Shown: one piece after another, positions 22,307 through 33,805 of the stretch
How the letters are laid out: each line of letters begins with the position of its first letter
Numbering within the stretch: the first letter of the stretch is position 1
NCBI GenBank assembly: GCA_015499995.1
Contig: JADNRV010000024.1
Location: 248,001 to 312,000 of the forward strand
Length of the DNA: 64,000 nt
Reading direction: 5' to 3'
DNA from: Flammula alnicola
Taxonomy: Eukaryota; Basidiomycota; Agaricomycetes; Agaricales; Strophariaceae
The notes under the pieces: model-generated
The model's input: only the letters and a program-made list of their open reading frames with translations
Told to the model about the DNA's origin: nothing
The model's database searches: none
Translations under genes and position numbers: made by a program

Positions 22307-25062
22307 ATGTCTTTCGGAAGCTTTCTACTTGCTCACGCGGTTCCCCCTGACCCTGGAATTCTCTTTGGAGGCAACACGCACACGGAATCAGTCACCCCTG
22401 ATTTTTCATCTGGTCTTGGCATCCCAAATTTTGGTCTGGAGCACCCGCCCGAGCCGAAGGTGAGATATGGAGACTATGAAAGCGACCGATGGTCTGAGAA
22501 GTACAACTATGCTTGGGAAACTTGGCAAGCCTTCGAGCGATTTCTGGAAAAGGAAGAAGAAACGGCATCAATCGAGCTTCGAAAGGTCAAGACTATTAGT
22601 GGAGCCGAGCATTACGTTGAAAGGATCCAGTATGTCTGCGCTCGGTCTGGAACTGGAGGACGGAAATCCTACACGAAAAAGAACCCCGACTGGGAACGCA
22701 AGGTCGACAGCAAATTGACCAAATGTACTTGCTCGCTCATTGTGAAGACATACCATGGTATAAATAATGTGCTCGGAAAGTATCGTTCGGATCACGACCA
22801 CCCAATTGGCCAAGATAACTTAAAGTATACTCGGCTTTCGCTCAAAACGCGCAACTGGATTGCCGCCATGGTTCGCGGGAAGGTTGATTCTGGTCATATT
22901 GTACGCCGGCACTCTTTCAAGTTCAATCGATCAAGTTAACATTTTTACAGCTTGATTTGCTGCATCGGGGCCTGGAAACGACGCCCGAGGTCGATACCAT
23001 CAGATTTCACGAGCTTGGCGAAATTCAGCCCCACAGAAATAACTTTGCAGTTCTCGCAGATGTGCGGCGGATTGAGAAGGCCGTTCAAGCCGAACTGGTC
23101 CGCTTGAACAAGGACGACGGAATCTCAGTGCTTGAATGGGTGAATAAGCTTCGTACTGTGGATAGCCTGCTCGGTTTCAAATCAAAGACTTGTCCTGTCC
23201 CTCCTGGCTCCGAACTGCGACCCGACACCTTTACGCTGATGATCCAAACCCCCTGGCAACGCGAAAGATATATTGAGCATGGCTCCAATATTCTCTTCGC
23301 TGATGGTACTCACAATACAACCATGTATGAAAATATGACTTTAACATCCTTGCTTGTTCGCAACAAATGGGGCCACGGTGCGTGCCTCTAGCTTTTAGGC
23401 CATTGCTAACCCTACTAACATGTCACTAGGTATTCCTGTTGCGTGGATGATCGCATCAAATGGAACTGCTGAAACTATAGGGTATTTTATTTTCCTTGTA
23501 CGCGGGCGGAGCCCCCTTATCATTCCTCGCTGGCTGATGAGTGACCGCGACCTTGCGCAAATCAAGGCGCTTTTGCGCTACTTTCCGACTTCGAAAATGT
23601 TACTTTGCTGGTGGCACGTGCTTCATGCTTGGCAACAACACCTTGTCACCTCGCAGCACCCTCTACTCTGGACCAAACTCAAAGCTTGGATTCGTATCGA
23701 GTGCCCGAAAGAGTTCGAGATGGCCTGGCTCGAGATCCAACAGCTCGCTCCCACTGACTTTCTGGACTATTTGGTTGAGTACTGGATGACGGACGAATTC
23801 CGTCCTATGTGGTCTGGTGTCTATCGAAAGGACCGTCTAATATATGAACAAAGCGATACCAACATGATTTTGGAAGCGTAAGTCCCATCTTTTAACTGTC
23901 CTGCATCCACCAAAGTTCTCACCGCGACTCCACTGACAGTTGGCATCACGTTCTCAAGGGCAAATTCCTTGAAAGTCGCCGGAATCGCCGCCTCGACCAT
24001 CTCTTGTATATCCTGCTCTGTAAAGTAGTCGAATACTACGCGCTCAAGGACCGCCGCGAGTATATTGGCTTTGAAGGCCCTGATCTTGAAGTCCGGAAAC
24101 GCAAGGCTATTCTTGAGCGAAGCCTCGAAATCCCTGCCGACTACATCACTCAGCTTGACCCTGTGGAACCTCTGTATCACATCAAGTCTTCATCTATTGC
24201 TGGGCAATTCTACGACGTTGACATCTTGGCGTACAGCTGCACATGTCAGGACTACCCTGAGATAAATTTTTGCAAGCACATCTCCGCCGTCCAGAGATAT
24301 TTCCCATCATCAGACGACTTCACTTCTTCAGGACTGGAGGCTCTTGCTCTCGACGTGGTCTCGCCATCTTCACCTTCTCTTGACGATCTGGTATATCGCC
24401 CGCCTGCGGAAAGCTCTGCTCCAACTGGTCTCCCTGACGATGGAATAGCTGATGCTGCCTACCTTAAGGAAAAGCAACAAGACCGACTACGTATTGTCGA
24501 AAAGCTGGAGACACTTGCGGCCTGCATGCGACACGATAACACGAACACCAACCGCACTGGCTCGGAGGAGCTCGAACGACTACTCGACAGCGAACTCTCA
24601 CTCTTTCATCCGCGCCAACTTCTCCCAGCAGCAAAACGCCTCTCTCCTCACTTGAACTCGTGGCCGGAAACTCGGAATGCCATGATGCCCGCAAAAAAGG
24701 GTCGAAAGAAGCGTGCTGGCGATGCCTATGGAGCGGGCGAGCAGAGCGGAAAGAAAGCGAAGAAGGTTTCATTTATCGGCAGCTCGATAAGTGCACCTGG
24801 GTAAGTCTTTCGTGCATCGAAATTTTATGATACTACTATTCATTGATGCAGAACGTCTACGCCTCAAAGTTCCGTGCCCGTGCCCCCATCCTCAGCAAAC
24901 GACGTCGTGGTTCAGCTCCCGGCCTTGCAGGTTCAATCTCCTGCGCCCTTTTTACTCATAGGCGGGGCATCTCAGCTGCCTCCAATGACTACGACACTTC
25001 CTGACCCTAATCCACCACTGCCGCGCTCCTACTACCGCGAGAAGACATATTTGTATCAGTAA
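22307..25062 (+). CDS. MULE transposase with SWIM zinc finger
   Basis: Exons 22307-22900, 22951-23377, 23430-23877, 23940-24800 and 24852-25062 keep one frame for 846 aa. The start is the ATG at 22307, before the conserved part; in-frame codons continue upstream to 22175, so it could lie earlier. About residues 120-180 hold a Cys/His DNA-binding region (CTCSLIVKTYHG...YRSDHDHPIG). The RNase H-fold triad reads D316 (FADGTHNTT), D379 (MSDRDLAQIK) and E489 (MILEAWHHVLKGKFL), with the CWWHVLHAW motif between the last two. A SWIM finger follows at about 590-603 (CTCQDYPEINFCKH), then a low-complexity tail with a basic KKGRKKR run. MULE transposases cut and paste DNA with 9-11 bp target duplications. 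No stop or frameshift seen, so the gene may still be functional although the element carries a LINE insertion. Confidence 0.88.
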
Positions 25063-25140
25063 TTCCTGTCGTCATCTTGCTTTGTATGAAGAACACTTTG
25101 TATTCAATAGATTTATATGACTATTTAGTTCATTAAGAAC

Positions 25141-25937
25141 TCTGTGACCGAAACTGCCTGTGTGCTAGTATCTGCTGACAATTCCGCAGCTGTATTCACC
25201 ATTTTCGACCCCAAACCATGCCCACGCAACATTATGCACGAGTCTTCCACAAAAACCTGCCGGTTCCTAGACGACACACCCGGCACCTCCGTGGAAATTT
25301 CCTGGTGCCCAGGCCACTGCGACATTGTTGGGAATGAACAAGCTGATGAATTCGTAAAAGAAGCCACACAACACCACCTCAGTTCTCGGGCGTCGTGCGG
25401 AGTGACGCGCTCCGATGCAATCAGAAGTGTGAAAGTGAGGACGCTCAAGGAATGGCGCCGCGAATGGCAGAACTTTGGCAGAACTCACTAAAAACAGGCG
25501 GATATGCCTCTTCCAACTGCTTACCACCATCAGTAAAACCAACACCGCACTTCAAGGCTCTCGAAAACCAACGAGAGCTTTTCGGTCGCTTGATCCAATG
25601 CCGTACGAGCCATGCATCCACTGGCGAATTCTGACGCCGCTTTCCCCCGACTGAACACACTGCCTGGCCATGCGGCGAAATGGACGTGGAGACTCACGAA
25701 CACATCCTTCGAATTCGCACTTGCCCTCACTGCTACGAACAGAGGCGCAGAAATCTCAGACGCATCTCATGGGACATCTTCCTGCCTGAGATTCTCGGCA
25801 CTCCACCAGGGGTCAAAGCACTCGTGGATTTCCCCGCGGCGGTGACGAGCGCCTTTTCATGCTCTAGCCCGCCACCAACACTACGCCGAACCCCTCCTAG
25901 CTTCGAAGACGAACAGTATATCATGTTCTGCACCTAG
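25141..25937 (+). pseudogene. Non-LTR retrotransposon fragment: RNase H and C-terminus
   Basis: The first frame (25144-25491) carries the RNase H end motif EISWCPGHCDIVGNEQADEF seen in LINE and Tad-like polyproteins. The reading then shifts frame at about 25460-25490, meets a TGA at 25632 and resumes in the same new frame at about 25640. There a Cys/His knuckle-like C-terminus (CGEMDVETHEHILRIRTCPHCY) ends at 25937. Reverse transcriptase and endonuclease are missing, as in 5'-truncated LINE copies. It lies inside the MULE, so it arrived after that element or was carried with it. Confidence 0.75.
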
Positions 25938-26208
25938 TACAAATGCTGCTCCGCCCTCGGAGATCCGAATTTCTGCAGTTAGTACCTGCGTCTTAGTACT
26001 TAGTCTACTTGTTGCACGATATAATAATAAACAGATTCCAAAAGCATGCAAAACAGCAAAGGGCGGGGCAACACGTCATCGCTGAATGTCAGCATCTATA
26101 TTGGGCTGCGAGGCCAAACAATAGAGTTGAATCAACAAAGGCGGGTTTCTGTCGGGTGGCTGTGTGTTCCCAAAAGAATTAGAGTTTGCGGCGGAAAGTG
26201 GATAACTG

Positions 26209-27150
26209 CGGCCTATCCGCCTCCAAACTCGGCACTGTCTTCTTCATCTTCATCGTTCCAGATTTTCTCGACATGCCGATTCGGCGCAGAGGCGTGTTTC
26301 TACGGCGAGTTAAGGCACACCATCGAAGGAGAGCTTCTCGAAATCGACTCCTCCGTGGCTCATCTTTGGCTGCTGGTGCTGCTATCGTCTCCCAGTTCCA
26401 TCTCGCTTCCTTTAATTTGATTGTCGGGATGAAATCCAAAATCGTCATCCCAGATCTCAAAGGGTTCTAAAATACGAGTTTCCAGATATCAGAATGGTAT
26501 GAATACCATTTAAGCGAACGAACACGCACTGAGAGACTTGATTAGAGGCTGCAGCAAGAGCGGCGGCGGCGAGCGGAGGGACAGGGTGAAATAAGGGTAA
26601 CGACGACGACGATAATAACGTGGCGCTTGCTGCTGGTGCTGGTGCTGCCGGTGGCGCTGGTTGTGATTGACGTTGAGGTACTAGGGGAGTCGAGGTCGCT
26701 GTGAGGAACTAAACGAACGCATGTTTGAAGATCCTGTTGACTCTGTGGTTTGGACTGGAGGTTTCATAGACATAGATGATGTATTTTCAGAGGAGGCATC
26801 GATGTCGATGTCTATGTCTATGACGTCCTATTTGGGGATGTGGCCATCTGCGAAAGAAAGAGCAGGTAGTTGGATTAGGCACCGTTCCTTAAGAAGAAGA
26901 AAATAGAGAAAAACATGCCGGGATCGTCGTCGTCGACGTCGACATCGAAACGAATATCAGGCCCGATTTTCATTCCTCCTGCTCCCGTTCCTCGTCCAAT
27001 TCCTGCTCTCCCCGCGATTAGTACGGCGTTATCAGCCTATCCGTATCAGAGCCATCGTGGAGACGTGTGGGTTGCTGTTCAATGAGAGGAAGGGGTTGTA
27101 CGTTGTATGCGGTGAGAGTTCTTTGACGGACGACTGAAGGGTTTGCCAAC
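26209..27150. pseudogene. Duplicated host segment, right half
   Basis: Starts with the right CGGCCTATC duplication and continues as a diverged copy of about 34440-35310. Landmarks are GATTCGGCGCAGAGGCG, GGCTGCTGGTGCTGCT, CGAGTTTCCAGAT and GTCGACGTCGACATCGAAA. Minus-strand exon-like pieces exist but no product could be assembled. It includes a short GATGTC microsatellite near 26800. Confidence 0.55.
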
Positions 27151-28536
27151 TTAGAAGATGGCGAGCATACCCTCAAACTTACAGCTGATTCCGAAAACTA
27201 TGTCAGTGTTGGTTTTTTTTGTGTCGGTCCATCAGCAATATAAGTAAGATATTCAGGCACTGACCAAAATGGTAAGCCGTCGCGAGGTGTCTTGATTCGA
27301 GAATGGAGCGCCTGCTGCGGAGGAGTCACATGTCACAATTGTTGAGTAGCTGCGCTGAGAGAAGGAGAAGGTGGAGGATCATCCACAAATACAAATTCAG
27401 CCTGACTGAGGAGTATAAAATTATTATAGGGAGGCGGGTTGCTATTCTTATGAGGAAATAACTGTACTTAGTGAACAGGTCACATCAGGTCCACACTTCT
27501 CTTGCACTTCTATACGCATGCACCTAAAATAGACTCTCGGACACGGTTAACGGCATTCCCGGTTTGCGGCTCTGTTTTTGCGCTGTTTTTCAGTGGGAAT
27601 AGGACAACATGCATATGTTGCCTTTTCCTGGACGCTTGATGTTTACCATTTCAACTTGCCCGAAGGTGGGCGGATATTCGCCTTTCGAATTCGCAAAGCT
27701 CAACTGTTTCGCGTTGGTTTCGCGATACAATAAGTAATTGCGGAAGGCCTCGGATATTCTGTAATGATTGGACCCGGAGGTCCAAATACTCCGAAGCGTG
27801 ATGTCGAAATTCTTCCATAGCTGCCAAATGCCCCCACTCAGGTTGGCGGGAACTATACGGCAGGAGTTTTATATCGTCAGTCATCTTCTGATTTCCCACC
27901 ATCAAAGTCCGCCTTCGGCAAATCCGGCACCATGTAAGGTGGTAGCCTGTCTGTAATTTCAACGAAAAATAGAAAGAAATTCAGAACTTGTATGCCAGTT
28001 CTACTGAATACTTCTGATAATCACCAAATTACAGAATAGTTAACTACATACCTATGGCACTGATATTTTATCCCCAAACCCTCCATCAGCAAGTTAACAA
28101 TTTACTTTTCGGCTTTTCACCGCTTTTAGCCTTTTTTACCGTAAAATTCCCTCGAAATGATGTATTTTACAGGGGAAATCAGCGGATTTCCAGGGCAAAT
28201 TTTTGCCGATTGGGACCAGGCTTTTTGAGCTTGCTGAATTCACGGTTTTTCCGGCTTTTTCCGGTTGTGCATCTTTATATTATAAAAGCAGGGCGGTTCC
28301 CACGGGCGTGCACAGGACACAAATGCGCGAAACGGGACACAAATGCGCGAATGTCAAGGTGTATAATCGTCAACGAGTCTGATGTCTCGACTCACCGCGC
28401 ACTGGCCGAGCTCTAGACAATTGCCATATAAGGATATCTGTATGTAGATAGAATATTTTCTTCTCTCTCTTTTGCTTGCTTGATTTCTTAATGCATACAT
28501 ACATCTTAGCTACTAAAGGCATGTTGTATCTCATGA
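27151..28536. other. Non-coding, with one half of a diverged inverted repeat
   Basis: No gene recognised. About 27700-27930, read on the minus strand, resembles 29370-29570 (shared core CCTGCC(G/A)TATAGTTCCCGCCAAC). These are probably two old inverted copies of a repeat. The remainder is AT-rich. Confidence 0.35.
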
Positions 28537-28795
28537 GAATTCTATGAGCCTCTAATTCTACAAGCCTTCTATTCTACAAAGTTCTAACTTCTAATTCTAC
28601 AAAGCTCTAATTCTACAAGCCTCTAATTCTATGAGCTACTAATTCTATAATCTGCTTATTCTACAAGCCTCTTATTATATGAGCTTATTATTCTATGAGG
28701 CTCTAATTCTACAAGCTGCTTATTCTATGGGGCTCTTACTCTATGGGGGCCCAGGGCTCTTACTCTGAGACTCTAATTCTATGGGCTTCTAATTC
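28537..28795. repeat. Degenerate tandem repeat of a 14-18 bp TCTAATTCTACAAGC-type motif
   Basis: About 15 irregular copies of TTCTA(C/T)(A/G)AGC-like words run without interruption. The array ends about 120 bp before the Helitron-like terminus. Confidence 0.8.
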
Positions 28796-28930
28796 AATAT
28801 TTAATGGTCAAGTCAGAAGGATATTGCATGGGATGAGGTGGCAACATGATACAGTCTGTCTAATTGAGTGTTTATGGGAGACAAACTAGAGAGTTGAGAC
28901 AAATAGTATAATATTTATTGGCTCAGGGGC

Positions 28931-28969
28931 ACGGGGCATGCCCTGGGCAAAGCCCGGGTCAAATGCTAG
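28931..28969 (+). mobile_element. Helitron-like 3' terminus
   Basis: A 7-bp GC hairpin (28942-28948 with 28952-28958, loop AAA, one T-G pair) is followed by 7 bases and then CTAG, with T next (28970). A hairpin a short distance before CTRR, inserted in front of T, is the usual 3' end of Helitrons. No Rep/helicase gene is in the window and no 5' TC end could be set, so this would be a non-autonomous copy. Confidence 0.5.
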
Positions 28970-30086
28970 TAAATTGTGAAACTACTGATGATACACCAAA
29001 TAGTAAGTCTCGCAAAGCTCAGGAGAGGTTGTTACACCTAAATAGTTGATAAAATCCACCCCATAAATTTCGACTTCTATGTATGTAGTTGTTTTTTTTT
29101 TCTTTTGTTGACCAGACACGTGGCTGGCTGTGGGTGGGTTCTCGCCAATGTCATTTATGCGCATCACTCGAAGCGCCCGTGAGCGCTAAAATAAGAAATA
29201 GTAGCCCGCACTCCTGGCAGAAACACATAGACTCGTTTTATTTATTTAATACCTATTTTGTGTTGTAATTCTCCCATTAAAATTTTCAACCAGTGTGACT
29301 ACATAAATAATAAACAGTGCGATCGCCTTATACCTCAAATCCTCCAGATTTCAGGCCGGGGGACGAAGTTCATACTAGGTCTGCGCGGCAGAATTGAAAC
29401 TCAGACTCGGCGAAATGGCGGCTTCTGTCGATCAAATGTCGAAATCCTGCCATATAGTTCCCGCCAACGCTACCCCACTGTATTGCATTTCCTTGCAAGT
29501 TGCAACCTATTGTCTTCAAATTCTCAACGAAATTACCAGAATCCCAAATATTGCGCATTCCCATGATCGCGCAACTTGAAGTGCCCCGCCTGTACTAGTC
29601 TCGGAAACCCATCCTCTTTGGCGTCCTTCCCAATTTGTATCCGATTCATTGCGCACTTTCCCACATGGAATGCTACCAAATTCTAGGACAGATCGCATCG
29701 TGCCACGTGGATGGTCTCGCACTCAAGTAGGTCACGCCGCACTCAACGCGGCAGGGCAGTGTTTGATATGAGTCAGATATCACATTCATAAACTTGTAAG
29801 GTTTAAGGTTATGGCGGTGACCCGTGTGCGGCGCCGGCAACAAAAACAAAAACGCAGACTACAAAAACTTCAAAAACAAAAGCCTTATTTGCAATCATCA
29901 GAACCCGGCCGTGGCGATAAAATAAAATCCATATTCATGAACAAAATCAACTATAGAAAAAACTTTTCTCATCTAAATAACCTAGAGCATTAAGAGAGCT
30001 GATATTAAATAAACAAGCCAGAAATTTACACTGCTGATGAAACCCTTGCCTTGTTATAAGCCCCACTCACATTTGCGTGCAGTGGG
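28970..30086. other. Non-coding stretch with half of a diverged inverted repeat
   Basis: Contains the partner (about 29340-29570) of the repeat at 27700-27930. An A-rich lysine-coding frame at 29811-29993 looks like composition rather than a gene. Confidence 0.35.
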
Positions 30087-30395
30087 TTGCTTAGTTATAG
30101 AGCCATCTACCGTGAGTCATCTGAGATTACTCACCGCGCTTCGGCGCTTCGTAGCTCAAAGGATCTCGGATCTGGAAATTTCGAACATCCGAACGTAAAC
30201 ATCTTTATCAGAAAATACGACACACGAAAATTGCTATGTAGTCTCAGCAATCACAACGAACTACACATATCCGGCCACCACAGCGGCAACTTTTCTCCAC
30301 GAGTGCGAGCAGACTCTTCTGAGAAATTTGATGGTATGAACTACCTCAATTGGGCAGATACCATCGTGATGGATGCCGCCTCTGAGGATACCTAA
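30087..30395 (+). pseudogene. Possible retrotransposon gag-like fragment
   Basis: The end of this frame reads KFDGMNYLNWADTIVMDAA, which resembles the KLDGTNYxxW start of Ty1/copia-type gag proteins. It then stops. Only this short similarity supports the call, and no protease, integrase or reverse transcriptase follows. Confidence 0.3.
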
Positions 30396-30974
30396 ACCAC
30401 GATGTCCACAACTGCCAACCGAGCTTTCGCGGGGTGCTACACCCACACCCACGACAACCACCGCTGCTGCCACTACGCCACCAGCCGTAGCTATTCTCAC
30501 ACCCGACACCAAATGGATGTCGACTACCCGCAAAATCATTGTTTCACCATTCCTGGAACAATATTCGACACTCTGTGCCTGTTACTAGCTCGTCATAGAT
30601 CACCCGGTATTTTGCTTTTGGCCCTGCCCATTTGATAGGGATCCTTGGCCCACAAAAATCACAAGTATTGTTGTCCACAAATAAAGAAGCTGGTTCATGA
30701 GAAAGCAGCTACTAGTACATGGCAGCGTCACGTAAGGTAAACGGCTCGCCGCTGGACTGATCGTTGGCTCAGGGGGAAATCCCAGATTTTATCTGCTTAT
30801 TACTAATTCCACCTGTGGGCGTCGCACCTTTCAAGTGTCCTGGACCCACACTTGAAATCATGATTGATCGTATCACACGATAACTCCGCTGCTAAAAATA
30901 ATCTGGAGATTTGCCAATCCCGGTTGTGGGCATCGATTGTGAATACAAGGGAGCGCCAGGCATCCTCTGAATCG

Positions 30975-30980
30975 TATAAA
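30975..30980 (+). promoter_or_regulatory. TATA box of the secreted-protein gene
   Basis: TATAAA lies 145 bp before the ATG at 31120, followed by a C/T-rich leader. The position is typical for a strongly expressed fungal gene. Confidence 0.5.
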
Positions 30981-31119
30981 GGCGGGACAATGAGAGATGG
31001 AGCTCCTCACTCATACGCTGGTCGTTAGTCAATTCTCTCTCAACCAACTACATTCCTCAGGTTCAGGCAACCTTTCGAATTGTCCCACTCTCGTGCATTA
31101 ACTCTTTTCCCAAATAACG

Positions 31120-32298
31120 ATGAAGCTTGTCTCCCTTGCGTTCTGTGCTATCTTACTTCTCGGAGGTATGCTGGGCTCATCTCATTATCGTAGTTGGTAC
31201 TAACACTTAATTTTGCCAGGCGTTGATTCCGCCCCACTGGGAGTTTCCCTCGAACCTCGTGGGCACGGTTCCAAGTCTTCCAAGTCCCATGGTTCTAAGT
31301 CCAAGCACGGTTCCAACCATGTTTCCACCCACGGCTCCAACCACGGTTCCCACTCTACCGACCCGTATTCTTCAAAGCTTTCGCCGTCAGGATACCATCA
31401 CTCGACTGGACCTGTGAGCGCTCATGGATCTTCGCAGCATTTGGGAAGCAGCCACTCGCATCCTAGTAGCTATGGACCTTCGCACTATTCGGGAGGCAAC
31501 TACTACCCGCATTCTCCGTCCTATGGTCCGGGTCCGGGAGGGAGTCAACATCCGTCGCAGCATGCTGGCCCAAGCCACAATCCAGCTCCTGCATCCTCTC
31601 TTGGATCCAGCTTCTATGTACCCAGCCACGGTGCATCACATCATGCTGGCCCGAGCCATCTACATCCGTCGCAACATGCCGGCCCAAGCCATCTACATCC
31701 GTCGCAACATGCCGGCCCAAGCCACAATCCAGCTCCTGCATCCCCTCTTGGATCCAGCGCCTATCTATCCAGCCATGGTGCATCACAGCATGCTGGCCCA
31801 AGCAATCCGCATTCTCATGACTCTCGTCTCGAATTATGGAGACTTCAGCAGCATACGAATGAGGCCAACCACATGCATATCATGAATAGCTTGGCGCATG
31901 CAGGAAGTGTTGGCAGTTTGCATTTGTCGCAGTTTAGCGAGTCGCATCACAGTCCATCGGTCCACAGTGCATACTCCCACGTTAGCCCGCCAGCATGGCC
32001 TCACGCTCAAGGCTCATATGGCACGCATCCAAGTATGGCGTCGAGCCATAGTCCATCGATGCACAGTGCATACTCCCACGGCAGCACTCCATCATGGCCT
32101 CACGCTCAAGGCCCGTATGGCACGCATCCAAGTATGGGCTCCACGGCACAGTGGGTGCAGAGTCACCCGGTTGGGCTTTACGACAATGCAGCTGTCCATA
32201 CACCCTACACACCGCCAAACCCAAGCGGAAGCAGCCTCGGAGGTTACTATTCCGAAGGAAGTGACCATGGAAGCGTCCATGGATATGGAAGGCCCTGA
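31120..32298 (+). CDS. Small secreted Ser/His/Gly/Pro-rich repeat protein
   Basis: Exons 31120-31165 and 31220-32298 join (GTATGC...GCCAG) to 374 aa. The N-terminus MKLVSLAFCAILLLGGVDSA is a clear signal peptide split by the intron. The mature part is low-complexity, rich in Ser, His, Gly, Pro and Tyr. It has GSKSSKSHGSK and HGSNH runs at the start, a HAGPSHLHPSQ repeat at about 145-165 and two copies of a ~30-residue HSAYSH..PxWPHAQGxYGTHPSM unit near 250-315. There are no Cys in the mature part, so it is unlike a hydrophobin. Secreted, hydrophilic and histidine-rich, it could bind metal or form part of the cell wall or extracellular matrix. That role is inference; no family is recognised. 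Confidence 0.8.
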
Positions 32299-32961
32299 GT
32301 AAGTACTTAGTAGAGACGGGCTTGTGGAGAAGGTTTTACTTTTGTACTCGAGAATGGATCAAGTACTCGTTTATATATGGGAATCCGTCTTCAGCGTGCT
32401 CTGAATCGCAAAAGAGAACACTGGTACGACCGAGAATTTGTTGCTCAGCTGTCCGAGTTTATTCGTCCGAGTTGGAATTAACTTGGAAGATAACTTCTCT
32501 GCCTCTACCCGGTGATACCTTCTACCGTGTAGCTTGGCTCGGATCATCATCAATTGCCAAGGTTGGATGGTTGACGCTGCAGGTCTATTTCTCCATTGTA
32601 CCGGTTTAAGCTCACGTCGTTTATGGCTAACAATTGCTGTCAGTGAGAATCCGAACTTGAGGACCGGAAGACGGCAGGAGGACAATGCGCAGAGTTGGGC
32701 GAGCTAACATTCTGAAATATTTCCAACTGCTTGAATTGCGAAGGTCAGCATCCAGATACGAAGAGAGAATATCGCTAGGCATTTGAAGCGAAAATCTGCA
32801 ATAACCCAAGTTCGAGAAAGGCATAAATAAATGTCTTCTAGAATTCAGGCAAATCTGCAGCACATTAAGTCACAATCAAATCCCTGTTCGCGAGACTCGC
32901 TCCCTTCTAGTTCGGTCTCATCTCTGAGTCCGTGGTACATGGTCAACTAGTTGGTGGATAG
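32299..32961. other. Intergenic, no gene seen
   Basis: Short frames on both strands without recognisable domains; includes the 3' flank of the secreted-protein gene. Confidence 0.5.
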
Positions 32962-32962
32962 C

Positions 32963-33490
32963 AGACGGAGACGCATCCTTCCCTGCGCTGCCAGAAATGG
33001 ACGAAGCGTGGCGGTTGCGCCACAATCGCTGGCGGCATCGTTCTTGATTCCAACTGGCGCTGGGTGCATAAAAAAGCGGCTAGGCCAATTGCTACACCGG
33101 CAACAAGTGGACAGCACCATCGTGCCCGACAATGAAAGTTACGACGCCGAGGAGTTCAGCTTCAATCCCAACTGCTTCGTGGCCTCGACGGCGCTCTTTA
33201 CTTCGCCCAGATGGACGAGGATGGCGGCATGGGAAAATCCTCGGCCAACAACGCTGGCGCCAAGTACGGTTATTGTGATTCTCAATATGCCCCCGGGATA
33301 TCAAGGTCATCAACGGAGACGTATACGTCATAACCTTGTGAATGTTTTTCGGGCATTTTGACTAATCCGACGAGTAAACAGCATGTGATGGAACCCAGAA
33401 ATCGCGCTGCAGCATGCTGCAGCGCCAACACCTGCAGAGGAACCAGTAATCGATATGGTAGCTCGTACGATCCCGATGGCCGCGATCTGC
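32963..33490 (+). pseudogene. Glycoside hydrolase family 7 cellobiohydrolase relic
   Basis: Pieces typical of GH7 appear in order but in shifting frames: QTETHPSLRCQKWTKRGGC and GGIVLDSNWRWVH (about 32963-33070), NCYTGNKWTAPSCP (about 33088-33130), EEFSFNPN and [16 protein letters not shown] (about 33150-33225), [13 protein letters not shown] (about 33245-33285), [13 protein letters not shown] (about 33300-33340) and NRYGSSYDPDGRDLH (about 33445-33490). The family cuts cellobiose from cellulose chain ends. Here at least three frameshifts, stops and missing blocks remove function. The relic ends where sequence copied from the permease 5' end begins. No intact copy is in the window. Confidence 0.85.
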
Positions 33491-33800
33491 ATTGCACGCT
33501 GTGTTTCGTTTCTATCCTCAGCGCCCAGTCTCTTCCAAAACCCGAGTTTCTTGTCAGGGACGCCATTCAGTTTCGGAAGTATGCCTCAGAAGTACTTTCT
33601 TCCTTGAAGATACTTGACCTAGCGGAAGGCGGCCTTTCTTGAAGTTGTAGACTGTCAGAATTCATCCTGACGTCGAAGGGTTATCAAGAAAGCAAGCCAA
33701 AATTCCAGGGAAAGAGAAGTCCACCGGCTGTCAAGATACGAATACTTGTGGTAAATGACGAGTAAAGACGCCATTTTGTTCGAAATGTCGGCTAGCGATT
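33491..33800 (-). pseudogene. Copy of the permease 5' end and promoter
   Basis: Closely similar to 13925-14260: the complement of the permease first exon (ATG at about 33664) plus about 130 bp upstream. It starts inside exon 1 (GATCTGCATTGCACGCTGTG) abruptly after the GH7 relic and stops before 33806. It includes the CCTCAGAAGTACTTTCTTC segment with small deletions. Only about 60 codons are represented, with frame changes, so it is not a working gene. Confidence 0.85.
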
Positions 33801-33805
33801 AAAAT

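Larger units (their letters stand above)
21908..26208 (+). mobile_element. MULE (Mutator-like) DNA transposon, 4.3 kb
   Basis: Flanked by the 9-bp duplication CGGCCTATC (21899-21907 and 26209-26217), the typical size for Mutator-like elements. The ends form imperfect inverted repeats of about 60 bp, best matched from CGCCGCAAACT through TTTTGGGAA to ACAGCCACC. The insertion point is confirmed by an uninterrupted paralogue of the target at about 34430. It holds a five-exon transposase gene and a broken LINE copy near its right end. Confidence 0.8.
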
